Assembly: GCF_000002995.4 (NCBI RefSeq)
Contig: NW_025062476.1
Location: 13,164,501 to 13,228,500, forward strand
Direction: 5' to 3'
Source of the DNA: Brugia malayi
Taxonomy: Eukaryota; Nematoda; Chromadorea; Rhabditida; Onchocercidae
DNA: 64,000 nt
Positions 13,601 to 26,787 of this stretch are shown here, one piece after another. The notes below the pieces were generated by a model. The model had not been told where the DNA came from and made no database searches. It worked only from the letters and a program-made list of their open reading frames with translations. Each line of letters starts with the position of its first letter. The stretch's first letter is position 1. A program made the translations under genes and the position numbers.

Positions 13601-14401
13601 GAATTGTATTAACAATTATTGTAGCTATTATTTTTGTCTCTATTTTGTAAATTTTATAGTAAAAAAAAAAAAAAAAGGGAAAAGAATGAGTTGAAAAGAA
13701 AATTGAAATCAATTTTAATTCATTGCTTAATGGATGCTAATTTATATTAAATTTTAAATGAATAAAATTTCACATGTTTAATTGAATTAGATTTTGAATA
13801 AGTATTGTGTGTTTCTTTTTTTTTTTTTTTCACATCTTTTTTAATTTATTAAATCAACTTTATTTACTTATTTGTTTAACTTTTTAAGTTTAAATCTAAC
13901 TTTTTTTTTTTTTTGCTTGATTAATTTCTGCATAATTAACCATTGTTCACTTTGTTTGCCTTTGTTTGTTTTCTTTTCTTTTTTTTATTCACAAAATCTC
14001 TTTTAGAAAATTTTTTTTTTTCTTTTTGAAATTTCAGTGAAATTATTCACAAATGAATCATTCATTATTCATCAGTGTTATTTGAATTATGCATAAAAAA
14101 TGCATGATGTAAATTTTTTTTTGAATTTTCATTTTAAACAAATCTTTTATTCTTTCATTTCTTTTCCTATCCACTTTTTTTTTTCTTTCTTTTTTGTTGA
14201 CATAAATTTTTTCGCAATGAGTTTGATTGAAATTTTAATCTAATGGTCGATTAATCTTTTTTATGAAATTTTGTTTTCTTTTTGTTTTGTTGATAAATAA
14301 TTTTTGCATTTTTAAAAATTAATTTCTGCATTTGAAAGGCATTTTTGATGATTTAACGCACAAATTTTTAAAACTGTAATTTTAAATTGCTCATTTGTTT
14401 G

Positions 14402-14432
<31 letters not shown>

Positions 14433-14680
14433 GTAACTTAAAATATTTGAGAAAGAAATTTTTTGTTAATTATAGATTAATATAAATGTAAAATATAATA
14501 TAGACAATAGCTATTGTTCATCCTAAGCTTTTCCTTTTTTTTTTTTTTTTTCTGCAACAGTAATTTTTAACGTATAATTCATTTCCGTCAAACTGTAATT
14601 ATAATTAGACAAATGCATATGTTTCAATTATTAAAAAAAAAAAAAAAATTCATAAAATTCATAAAAGATTTGAGGGAGAA

Positions 14681-14711
<31 letters not shown>

Positions 14712-15104
14712 AAAATAATTGAAATAAATAATTTTTTAAAAAATTTTCTTTTCCTTTTTTTTTTTTAATTTCCATTTTTGCCTCTGCATGCATCATCTTC
14801 ATTTCAGTTATTAAATTTTCAACAAATAAAGAAAAATTTATGCTCAAAATCATATGCAAAAAAAAAAATAAGCAAATATGAAATGTTTTATTATCAAAAT
14901 TAATTTCTTTTTTTTTTTATTAGCTATTTTACATCTTTTCAATTTAATTATATATATTTAATTTTTATATGAAATGAATACAATGTTTTGCTAGAGTGTT
15001 TAATTTGATTTATATATCAAATTGAAATACTGATTGCATTTAGGCATTTGCATAAAAATTATTTTGTAATTAATTTTTTTTTTCCAATATTATCTTGGAA
15101 ATGT

Positions 15105-15122
15105 TGTATGTGTGTGTGTGCG

Positions 15123-15187
<65 letters not shown>

Positions 15188-15306
15188 GTACTTTTGTGTG
15201 TGTGTGTATGTGTATGTGTGTGTGTGTGTATGTGTATGTGTGTACTTTTGTGTGTGTGTGTGTATGTGTATGTTTGTGTGTGTGTGTATGTGTATGTGTG
15301 TATTTT

Positions 15307-15337
<31 letters not shown>

Positions 15338-15352
15338 GTGTATGTGTGTGTA
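15105..15352 (+). repeat. (GT)n microsatellite with higher-order structure
   Basis: A long TG run, then about three or four copies of a TGTATGTGTATGTGTG...(T)TTTGTG module ending in a short (TA)n. The apparent Cys/Val/Tyr ORFs across it are repeat artefacts. Confidence 0.9.
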
Positions 15353-15497
15353 TGATTTATCCCCGAGAATTCTACATATCAGTGTTTCGTATGTGATTAT
15401 TTGTTTACGTACGAAAAGTTAAAAAAAGAAAGAAATAACAATATTTCTTTTATTTTTTTTTCTATTTGCTCTATTTTATCCTAAAATTCTAAAATGT

Positions 15498-15715
15498 CAT
15501 TTTATTATTAATTTTTAAAATCATCCTCTATCATATCATTTTATTATTAATTTTTAAAATCATCCTCTATCATATCATTTTATTATTAATTTTTAAAATC
15601 ATCCTCTATCATATCATTTTATTATTAATTTTTAAAATCATCCTCTATCATATCATTTTATTATTAATTTTTAAAATCATCCTCTATCATATCATTTTTA
15701 AAATCATCATCTATC
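15498..15715 (+). repeat. 39-bp tandem repeat, 5 near-identical copies plus remnant
   Basis: Unit contains TTTATTATTAATTTTTAAAA then TCATCCTCTATCATATCA. Copies start at about 15501, 15540, 15579, 15618 and 15657, followed by a truncated, diverging copy. Confidence 0.9.
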
Positions 15716-17942
15716 AATCATATCATTTTATTTCACATATCACATTCTATCTAATACATCATATCATTATATCAATCAAATCATTTCTTATTTTAGTTCT
15801 CTATTACATCTTAACTTATTTGCAAATATATTCCTTCTTATGTCTAATTTGTTTGTTTGTTTTTCTTTTCATTTTGTTTTTTCTTATAACTTCTTTCCAA
15901 TGATTCATTTGTTATATGTATTTCTTATCATTTATTAATCTTTTTTTTTTCTTTTATTTTTCGATGTTAATAATAAATAACACAACAAGGAGTTGAAAAT
16001 TTAAATTTAAATGCTTTTCATTTTATTTTTCATATAAAAAAAGCTAAATGATTAGAATGCTTAGTGGAATTTTTTTTTTATTATACCGAACAACTAATTA
16101 CGCTTATTTTAACACTAAATTTTAATGCAAACTTTAACAAAAAAAAAAAAATCATTAACGTTAGAAGAACATTAATTAATTAATTGTTCATTGTCTATCG
16201 AGTGATTAGTGATAACAATAATTTGTTCAAAATGTGAAGAAAAAAGTAATTAAATTGTTTATAGGTTTTAAGTTAAGTAAGTAATTAAATTATTTATAGG
16301 TTTTAAGCTAAGTTTTTTTTTTTTTTCGTATTTTTTTAAATTTGTAGTAATTGTGATAGAAAAAAAGTTTATACACAGAAATGGACAATTTGATGAAATG
16401 TCTGGAAAGTAAACAATGTTTTTGTATGAATTTCATCATTTTTCATGCAAAATTTATTTAAATATTCTTTCTCTTTTTTTTTTTTTTTTGAACTGATTTG
16501 TATAACATTAATTGTGCAAATGTTATCAAATTATTTTCCTAATATTAGTGGTTTATTTGTTTTTTTTTTTTTTTCGCGTTGAAATCTATGAGAAAGATAA
16601 ACAGAGAAATTCACTAAAATATATATAAATCAATAAAAAAAGACCTCAATTTTTGAAATAATTTTTTGACTGAATTTTCAAACAATTTAAATTTTATACT
16701 TTTGCAAGATACGATATAATTAAGCCATTTAAATGCAACAAAAATTTAACAAATAAAGAATGGAGGAGAATTTTTTTATGATTTGAATTCAATTTCCTCT
16801 TTCTAAGATTGAAAAAGGTTAATTAATTCACCGGGAACTGACATTCCGACTTTTGCGTCAACAACAAAAAGCATTTGAATATTCCAACATCTAACTGAAT
16901 TCTTTTTTTTTTTTTTTTTGATTAAAACAAAAATGCATCGTTATACTTTTTTCATAAATGATAAAAAATTATTCTTTCATTTAAATTATTTACCAGAAAT
17001 AAATTATTTTTAAAAGCTTATTCTTATGAATGTTTTAATTACTATTCTACATTAATTCATCTTATTTCTATCAATTGAAATATTTGAAAATGATCAAAAT
17101 TACAATATGAAATGATTATGTTTATTCATATTTCTTAGAAATATGAATTTCTTATTCATATTTCATAATCTTCAGTATATTTTATTCATTCATTTTTGAA
17201 CTAATGAAACTAATTAATATTCATGCAAATGGGTCGCCGATAATTTGTTAATTTCTTCAATGGTTTACAAAAACAATAATTTGAATTAATCAAACATTTC
17301 TGATAATCTTACAACTGATGCATATTAGTAATCAATTTGAAAAATGACTTCTAAATGAACAAAGATTTCATGTTTTGCTGTATGGATGAAGAAGGTTGTT
17401 GAGATTTTCATGTGTATGAGAAATAATACCTAATTATGTACCTAGTACAGGTAAAAAATAGGTAGAAAATTAGAGGTTAGAAAAAAACCTAAATAACGAA
17501 TATTATTACCTACGTTTAGATTGATAATGAAACAGAGAAAATTAGCTAATTAATTTAAATGAAAAATCTGAAGCAAGCAAGAAAGATGGCAAAAAAAAAA
17601 CACATAAATTAATAATTTATTCATTTAGCTTACTGATTTTTGCTCATTAATTGAATTGAAATTAAAGGATAATAACTTATTGCTATGTAATTTTCTTTAT
17701 TAATTAGCTATTGTTACAGTTTGAGGAATATTTTAACAATTTGCTATTGTCACAGGTTGGAGGCTGCTTTTGGAACATACAAATATGCACACAATTCATA
17801 TCATATTTTCCTCCCTTTCTTGAATGAGAATGTTTTTTTGTTATTTCCTAATTGTTATTTGGTGACATTAGTTCGAAATGAACATTGTATTGCAGTAATT
17901 CTTAGAAGATAGAAGAATGCGCAGATGTTAATAAAGCGCTAA

Positions 17943-20900
17943 TTATTCATCATTTTCATCGGTGTCCGAAAAGCTTGGTCGACGACTTTGTGATGCCGAT
18001 GGTACTTTGCCAATATTATTATCAATTATTTCATCCAAATTTGGATGTAATCTTTCCAATGCCATCCTTCGTGCATCTCTGCAATATAAAATTATTTAAA
18101 ATATTACACCAATCTAAATTACAAATCTTATAATTAATTTAGATAATTTAACTCAGGAAATTTATTTAAAATTTGATAGTCTGATTTATTACTTTTAACT
18201 TTTCCAATTTTACAGTTATTCTTACAAGCGATTAACATAATGTTATAAATTAATTTCCATTATAGAAAGGATAAACAAAATTAACTAGCGCTTTATTGTA
18301 AAATGCCTTTGTTGTTAATGTCCACTACATAAGGGAATAAAAGCCATTGTGTCAGCTAATGCAAGCTTCGATTCCGCTCCGCTCCGCTCCATTCCGCTCC
18401 CTCTCAGCACTCCTCACTCAATCACATTCACTCAATTCTTTGATGGTACAGAAGCAGCAAGAACAATAATGGATCGGATTATAATTTCATATTCGCTTTG
18501 TTCATTTCCTTTTTACTACTGTATAAACGCGATGTTTTATGTTCAAAAAGAAAAAAAAAAAAAGAAATAAAAAAAAAAAGAAATAAAATTATATAGCTAT
18601 TGTCGACGCTTATAGAGCATATAATACTGCTAAAAAAAAATTTTTCTCCGATAACATTCTAACAACTGAGATACTTTTATACTTCACTGGACGGTGCATT
18701 TAAAAAGTTAATAAAAGCCTAAACAAAAAAAAAAAAAAGTTGTTTATCATGCCAGGTCTTAATTTTGAAAAATTCCCAATATTTTTGCTATTTATTCATA
18801 GTTGAATAAAACAAAAAACCTGTAAAATACTCCCAAATTTTTCCAATCTAAGAGTTCACTAAGCCGTTCCGTACGATTGCGCATTATGATACGCTGACGC
18901 CGTGAAAGTCCACAAAAGTCGTACAGCACTTGTGCTAAATCACGTATTGAACCTTCACAATCTTTAAATCGACGATCAATCACGTAAATGCCGTACGATG
19001 ATGCATCCATTACATTCTGCTAAAAATTTTCACTAATAACAATATCTACATACATTATAGTGGGCAATTTAATCAACACTATGTGAATAATATCCTATTA
19101 ATTAATTTATATATTTTTATTACAGTTTAAATTTAAATCCCAAAAAATTACTGCAATCTGTCAATCAGTGAAATCAGTAAGTGATAGCAATCAGTTATTA
19201 AAGAAAAATTGCTGAATTTAGAGAATTAATGATGAAAAATATCCATAATATTTAAATTAACATTATAAGTAAGAAATTGGCAAATAATATCTTCATAAAT
19301 TTAACAGAATATATCATACCTGTATGAAACAACCGAAACCGGAAAGATTTGTCGATACAGATGGTACACCCATTACTGTACATTCTGCCGGAGTATAGCC
19401 CCAAGGTTCATAGTAACTTGGGAAGACACCAAGATGACAACCGCGAACGAATTCTTCATAATCAAGGCCTATTAGCGGCGAAACTGATGATAAAAATTCT
19501 GCAAATCATATTACTATTAAAGAAAAAAAAAAAAAGAATTTAGAATTTTAAGTGTATATAAATATAAATAGAAATATTGCGGTCCGATTCAGGTGATTTG
19601 TATTACATGATTTGTTTGCATAGATTAAAGTAGAAAGAGATTATTTCTCACCTGGATGGAAAATAACCTTAACTCGATCACTTGGATTATTGAGAAGTTG
19701 TGTTCGCCGTAAAGCATTTAGTACATGATCGGATGAATCTAACATATTATGCGTACAAACCGGTGGTAGTTCATGTTTTGCTGTTGCCATAATACATCGT
19801 TTTAACTGCAAATTTCATTTTCATCACTGATCTTTCAATGATACTCGACGAATTTTTGTGCTAATCTTGGCTTTCTTTATCGCAACTTTAGTAAAATATC
19901 CAAAGTAAGAAGCTTTTGTGATATAAACAAGTAAAAAAAGAAAGACTGATTAATTTTACTCATAGAATGATTAATGAGATGATAAAGCAGTACGATGTGT
20001 GAGAAATACACAATCCATCAAATCATTCTATTTAAATCATAGATGTATGATCCACTTTTTTTGTCATGTTATTTTAAGCAAATATTAATTTTCAATCTTA
20101 AATTAGTGTTGTCACAGTATGAAGATAACAAGCTAAACAAGTAGCAAATTGAATTCAATAAAAATTTGATCAAATCTAAGAAATATTTTATGGTTTTGCT
20201 GTTTTTATTTCGCAATCCAAAAAGTAACCAAAATATAAATTTTTGAATTAACAAATTAATTAGGAATGTCATAAAGCCTGAATTAACAACTTATCTATCT
20301 ATGTAAGGAATATCATAAAAAAACCAACCTGAATTCGTTCCATTGGTAGCAATAATTCATCTGCATCCAGAATATGTCCTTTAAGACATGATTCAAACAT
20401 TCTTACAGCAATACTTTCTTTAATTTTATCAATTGTTTCGTGTAATTGTTTCGCTACCGCTTGTCCTTTCAGTGATTCAACATTGAATGAATTTGCCGCA
20501 GCTATAAATGAATATTTGATATGATAAAGTCGACGATGAAACTGATAAGATAAGAATAATTAAGTGTTATGAGTTTTTTGGTTAGAAAATAAGATTTTTT
20601 AATTTGAGCATTACTCGAGCATGTTTCTCAATGTGTTACAGTATGATAAAAATATTTCAGAATTAAACTTATCATTATTATCACAATAAAAGTTTTAAGT
20701 CTTATTTTCTCTAAATAAATTAGCTTTATTTTACTACGATCACGGACGTATTTTACTTGACAGTTACGAGCATACTATTTTTCAATGCTTACATGACAAC
20801 AGATTTGATTTGATATTATCATATACTTTGCTTCTGTTCAATTTATACCTTACGTGAAATGATAAGAACATTATTGTTTAAAATTTATCTTTTTTTATAT

Positions 20901-23900
20901 CTTAATCATTTTGCATATCTAACTAACATCTTTTCAAGTATTAATAAAATTTGAAAAAATTTTTATAGATGTTAAATTTAACTAACCAACCAGGATAAAT
21001 GATGAATGCTACCACGGTAACATCTCGATAACGTGGATCAACGGTTGTCTTCAGATAATGATTTAATCTAGCCAATGATTCAATGAATATATCACCACCT
21101 TTATTAATAAATTCATAACGTCCAGCAGTAAACATATATATTGTTTTGTCCAAATCAAAATCATAATGACCATGGAAATGTCCACGAATGAAATTGTTGA
21201 TTTTTTCTTTTGCTATAGCATGTAAATTCTGTAAATGTAATTTCTAATTTTTTTTTTCTTGATTTCAGTTTATTTAATTTATGGTTGCAATTATTTTGCT
21301 TAATTTAAACCGAAAAAAGAAAAAAAAAAGAGAGTTTAACATAGATAAATGACCTTTGACATAATGATATGAAAAATTATTAAAAGATAGCAAAAACAAA
21401 GGTCACAAAATTTATTATTAAGCATTGAAAAAATGATCGATTCGATCAAGGATGAGAAGAAAGCAAAAAGATCATTTAAAAAGATTACTTCTTTATGATC
21501 GATTTAATTTTTCTCAAAACTATATGATCTCAACTATGTGATACTGAAAAAAAAAAAAAAGTCAATTCTTTGTTAAATTTTAATATGGATAAAATTATCG
21601 CAATAAGAATTAGAAATGATTACTTTTTGCTTCTCTAATTTAATTTAACCTAAACAACAAGATAATTCCCTTGTTGGCATAACAAAAGAAAGAAGTAAAT
21701 TAAGAAAGAAATATTTACAGATATCGATTTGATCACCTTATTCTCATAGTTATTACTTAACATTTTAAAATATCAATACGGACATTATCAAATGTGATGA
21801 ATGAATTTTATTTTTCATAGGAAGAAATTTATAAGAAATAATTTTAAGAATCTAAATGCTATCATTGCATTATTCAAAATTATCTTTTACTTTGAATTCA
21901 ATTATTCGTAAATTTGTTCTTTTCTCCTCCAACAATTCGAAATAATTTGTTAGAGAAAATAATATTATATTAAAGATTAGATGACTAAATAAAAAAAAAA
22001 AGATTTTTATTTTTCTAATGGAAAAAAAAAAAGAGGGCAAATTCTTTTTGTCTTTTGTTTAATATTTTCATGAAATAGTATATTATCTCTCTCATATTTT
22101 TCACTTTTTTTTTTTTTTTTTCAAACAGTCAAATTATAAAAATAGCAAAAAAAAAAAAAAAAAATACACAATTGATATGATAACAAAATATTTTAAGTTG
22201 AAACTAATCGTTAATTATCATCTATTCATTTTCAAATCATTTTAAAGCATTTCAAATTCTTCGTTTTATAAATAAATGTCATTAATATTTATGGCTTAAT
22301 TATTAGAAACAAAATGTTTCGTTTTTATTCTCATTTCGATTTAAATAATAATTTTGAAAATAAAAAAATAAAAAGAAAATGATGATGAAGTAATAAAAAA
22401 AAATTTTACACAGAAAATAAAATAAAAAAGTATAGAGAGGACTTATCCATTGAATAACCTGAAATTCATGTAAAGCAGCAAATTTGACAACATTCAAACC
22501 GTTTGGTGTTACAATATCCGGTTTCTGATGAATTAAATGTTCGGCTTCAATACCCGTTATTTCACTAACAGTTGTAAAAACATGCGCCATATGACATGCT
22601 GCTCGTTCCATGCAATATTGATGATAAATCTAAAAAAAAAAAAAAATATTAAATCAATAAAAAAAATTCCTTCCCCTTTTCAATTTTCTTTTTTTAAATA
22701 ATAAAAATATCAAAAAAAAAAAAAAAAAAAAAAGAAGGAAAACATTATAATTCATTAAATTTTTAGATTAATATAATGAATTTATTGTCAGTCAGATTTA
22801 TGACATCCATTAAACAAATTTTAAAATTCAATAATGTAATTAATTTCTGTTTAACAATGAAAATATGATATAATGAACAAGAAAAGCGTAATTGAATTGA
22901 TCTGATAAAATGAACTGAATTAAATTAACTATTAAATAATTGATATTTTATTAAAAAAAAAAAAAATGATCAATTTGATAATAAAGTAAGAACACAAATC
23001 AAATAAATACGTTTATATATTTTAAGAAAAAAAAAAATGAATTTTCCAGTGAGCTATGAAATGGTATTTGAATTTATTATGATCATTTAATGATTACCTT
23101 TCGTTTTCCAGCTTCTTCATCTAAATTAAATCGATTAATATTATTGTAAAGATCACTACCGCCAGCTGCTAAATGTCGCCCTAATAATGTCGCATGCGTA
23201 GTATAGATTAAGGCAACATCCAAATTCCAAAATTTTGCATTAATTAATCCAACACCTTAACACAAATTAAGTTTGTCCGGGTAATCATCATTGTAGTATG
23301 CTTTATATTGCTAATTACAGTTTGCAACTTGTACTTGTAGGACAAGTGCGCTCAAATAGTTGACAAGTGAAAAAGTCTCGAATAAAAAAAACAAGTTTAA
23401 AAAAAATAATTTAAAAAAAGTAATGGATTTGTAGATTTTATTTTACTGCTAAAAATAGTAAAGAATTAAGCCCTAATAAAAATTTAACAAATTCAAAAAG
23501 CATTCTCATCTGTTATGATTTGATTGATTTGATTTTTATCAGGAACAAATTTAATAAAAAATATTCGCACTATATTGGAGTATTTTCAGAAGCTGAATAA
23601 TTCACATTAAAATTTATTCATTTAAATAGAACATAATCCAGAAAATAGAATAGGAATTAGCATATCTTAATAAAAAATATAACATAGCAAAAAAAGAAAA
23701 TACATACTAGCCTGCCATTCATGAAAATGTGCAACAACCAAACTATGATAGCCGGAATTTTTGTATGAATCCAGAAAATGTTTCAGGAACATAGCAATCA
23801 TAAAACCAAGAATTACTGCATCATTTGATTCGATATCCTCGTATGGTATTCCAATTTGACATCTAAAGTTACAATAAAATTTTAAGCAAATTGACACTTG

Positions 23901-25400
23901 AAAAGTAGTTAACACATATAGAGTTAATTATAATAAATATTTTTAATTAATTAAGAAAGAATGAAGAAACGAAAAGTTATTTAATGTGCAATTGAAGTAC
24001 GAAAAGTTTGTATAAATAAATTATGCAAAAAAAAGTTTTTTTCGTTCATTTTGATGAATTGTTTGAATATAATTCAAAATTTTCCATATTCATCTAAAAA
24101 AGTTTTTAAGTGTTAATCGTTAAATTATTAATTGAAATTTAATATAATCTATAGTCTAACTCATTTACGCCTAAAATAATGTTTATTTGGAAAGAAATGA
24201 TGTTTGCAAAAATTGACTACTTTTATAAACTTGAAAAAAAAAAAAATTAAACATTTTTAAATTTATAAATTCTGCTTATTGAATCATATATATGTATCAA
24301 TAATAATGGCCATAATTTTGATATAATTTTAAGAATTGTTTCAAAAAAAAAAAAATTATAAAACACCAAATTTTGTTTGGCTAATAAATTTAAATTTAGA
24401 TTCGACATATGCTTAAATTATGAAAAAATTAAACATGAAGAACAAAATAAACTATTAATAAAATGAAATTAAAATTATTTGTTAATCTATTTTAATCTAT
24501 TAACTCAAACATAACAATATCATAAATGTGTATTACTGAAAAAAAAAAATTTTAAATAAAAAAAATTATTGCAAATTTAACCTTTCGTAGAGTTCATGCT
24601 TCCAGTCGTTCATTTTCCTGGATCCAGAACCCAAATCAAATAAAATTACTTTTGGATAACCATCAATTAGCCATCGACCATAAACTGTCTTAAAAAAAAA
24701 AAAAAAAAAAATTAATTCTTTTTTTAGCTAAAAATAAATTAACTAAACTCCTAATTATGTTACCTATCTAAAGTCATACCTGAATGATATCACATGTTTA
24801 CCTTGAAACCACCTTCTTTCAATTTGTGAATAGCTGTTGCAATATGACGACTTTCAGGCGCAATTTGTTCCACTTCTAATTGCCATTTGCCATCACGTAA
24901 TGGACCTAACATACAGTACTGATCACCGTATTCCTCGGTACTTATTGGTGCTTTACTGCGTAATACTGTATAAATACCACCAACCTTAATTTTGTTTTTT
25001 TTTTAAAAATTAAAATTAATAATTAGAAAATTAATATGAAAATTTTGATAGACAATATTTTGATAGATTATTTGAAATATTAATTGATGTAATTATTAGT
25101 AGTAATTTTAGTAAATAAATGCTATTTACATAATGATTTGGTTAAAATTTTATTCAAATTATTTATAAATGAATACTTTTTTTTTAAATTATAATTGTAA
25201 ATTGCAAATGTGTATCATTTCATTTTTCATAAATGAAATTAAGTTGACATTTGTCAAAATGTTATAAATTGATTGAATTAGATTATTACAACTTATTCGA
25301 TTAAGCAATTTTCTAGAAAAGAAAAAAAAGGATGAAGTTTATTAAATTTAATAATTTAAAAGTATTTAGACTAAATGCATTAATTTGATCTGTACTAATT

Positions 25401-25439
<39 letters not shown>

Positions 25440-26768
25440 TTACACTTAAAGTTATTGCAACAATAACACTGAATTCAGTTTTATCTTGTTTTTCTTTCAC
25501 TTTTTTTTTTTTTAATTTTAATAATTTCGCTAATACTGATTTTTGAATCAAGGCAGTATGATCAAAATATTGAATAAGTTAAAATATTAAGTATTTCTTT
25601 TAGTATCCAAAAGATTCACAAAGGTTTTAGTGTTATATTCAAAATGATGTTAAGTATTCTTTTCAATATTAAATAATCGAAAAAAAAAAAAAAAAAACGA
25701 AATTAAATTTAATATCAAAAATTAATATTAAGCAACTAAAAGTATTCTTATCAATTCATTCTTTTTCTTAGCTATTGGAGGATTCATGGTTGTAGCAGTT
25801 TATGTTAACACATAATACGAAAATTAATGAAATTCAATGAGTAATCAGTAAGAATTTTAAGATTATTCGGCTATAAACTGAACTTTTTCTTTGTTATTTA
25901 AATTTTTTTTTTTTTTTTTTAAATTGCTAATAAAAAAATTTATTTTTTTTTATTGTTACATTAAATATTTAATGTCATTTCCATTGGAAACTATAATTTT
26001 TAACATTATCTTCATTTTGAACTTTAATAGTTTAAGATAATTTAAAGAAGAATTTTAAAAAAAAGGTATGATTTTATTTTGGATATTTACGAATTGGTGA
26101 AATAGAAATTTTTTGGTTTATAAATTCATAATTTTTGTGGCTTGTCATCAATTTTCAGGTAGTAAAAATTGATAGTAAATGGTGACAAGTAGCTCCAGAT
26201 GATAGCAGGTAACAAATGGTGACAAGAGGTAGTAGCAAGTGGTGACTAGTGCTAGTAGCAGACAATGACACATATATGGTAGCAAATGGAGGCAAGTAGT
26301 ATCAAATAGCGATAGATTATGATTAGTAAGTACCAACCGGTAGCAATACTGTTTGTCACCTACTAATAATTATTATTACTTGCTACAACCTGCTAGCGGA
26401 TACTACTACTTGCTACCATCTACTACTATTTACTACCAATTGCTACCAACAATTGCAACCACTGTTACCACTCACTACCACTTGCTATATCACCTGCTGC
26501 AACCGGTTGCTTACTACTTGCTACCAACTTGTAGATTTCATTTCATAAATTTATGCACAAATTTTTAATGGTTAATTGATAATTTTCAAAAATTTCATAC
26601 TTTATTAGCAACTTCCCATGAACATTCGAAAACACACCGTCCTTCACGTCGTGCTGTTTCACCTGCATCCATACGAACTAATCTTGCTTGCTCAGTATTC
26701 ACTCCAGCTAATGTCATCTCAATTTTTGTTCTTGACAACGATCGTAGCATATGTCCTCGTTCAGTCAT
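17943..26768 (-). CDS. gsy-1: Glycogen [starch] synthase (GT3 family), complete
   Basis: Adds glucose from UDP-glucose to glycogen in the cytosol. Exons in transcription order: 26768-26601, 24984-24802, 24688-24582, 23862-23708, 23255-23098, 22629-22459, 21228-20991, 20501-20329, 19805-19652, 19498-19320, 19016-18820, 18078-17943. All phases agree, giving 672 aa. Visible motifs: UDP-glucose-binding KVGG at about 56-59; [41 protein letters not shown]; the catalytic E-x7-E in [11 protein letters not shown] at about 533-541; and the Arg cluster [15 protein letters not shown] at about 600-613, which senses glucose-6-phosphate in the animal enzyme. N-terminal RSLSR resembles phosphorylation site 2. 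The C-tail is short ([13 protein letters not shown]) compared with mammalian GYS1 (737 aa). The start follows an AG acceptor by 17 nt. Confidence 0.97.
26150..26540. repeat. Imperfect large inverted repeat in intron 1 of glycogen synthase
   Basis: The left arm (about 26158-26345) is built of degenerate TAGTAGCAAGTGGTGAC-like units. The right arm (about 26357-26535) is built of complementary TACTACTTGCTACCA-like units. Both arms are therefore degenerate tandem arrays and could pair as a long hairpin. The sequence is less A/T-homopolymeric than its surroundings. Confidence 0.75.
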
Positions 26769-26785
26769 TTTGAAAATATAGGAAT

Positions 26786-26787
26786 CT
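26786..26787 (-). other. Splice acceptor 17 nt before the glycogen synthase ATG (likely trans-splice site)
   Basis: On the minus strand TTTTTCAG ends at 26786, then 17 nt of leader precede ATG at 26768-26766. No donor-bearing upstream exon was identified, so either a spliced leader or a 5'-UTR intron fits. Confidence 0.5.

Larger units (their letters stand above)
10636..17942. other. Gene-free region between convergent PTB and glycogen synthase genes
   Basis: It holds the 3' UTR/polyadenylation zone of PTB, homopolymers, CT/GA tracts, the GT microsatellite and a 39-bp repeat. No coding exon with homology was seen; the short ORFs are low-complexity. For glycogen synthase, a minus-strand AATAAA (TTTATT at 17696-17701) lies about 245 nt beyond the stop. 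Confidence 0.6.

Noticed and set aside
15048..15422. Long Cys/Val/Tyr-rich ORFs in three frames
   Set aside because: Pure by-products of the (GT)n array; no coding context.
17721..17912. 63-aa ORF downstream of glycogen synthase on the + strand
   Set aside because: Lies in the 3' UTR of the minus-strand gene; no recognisable protein.
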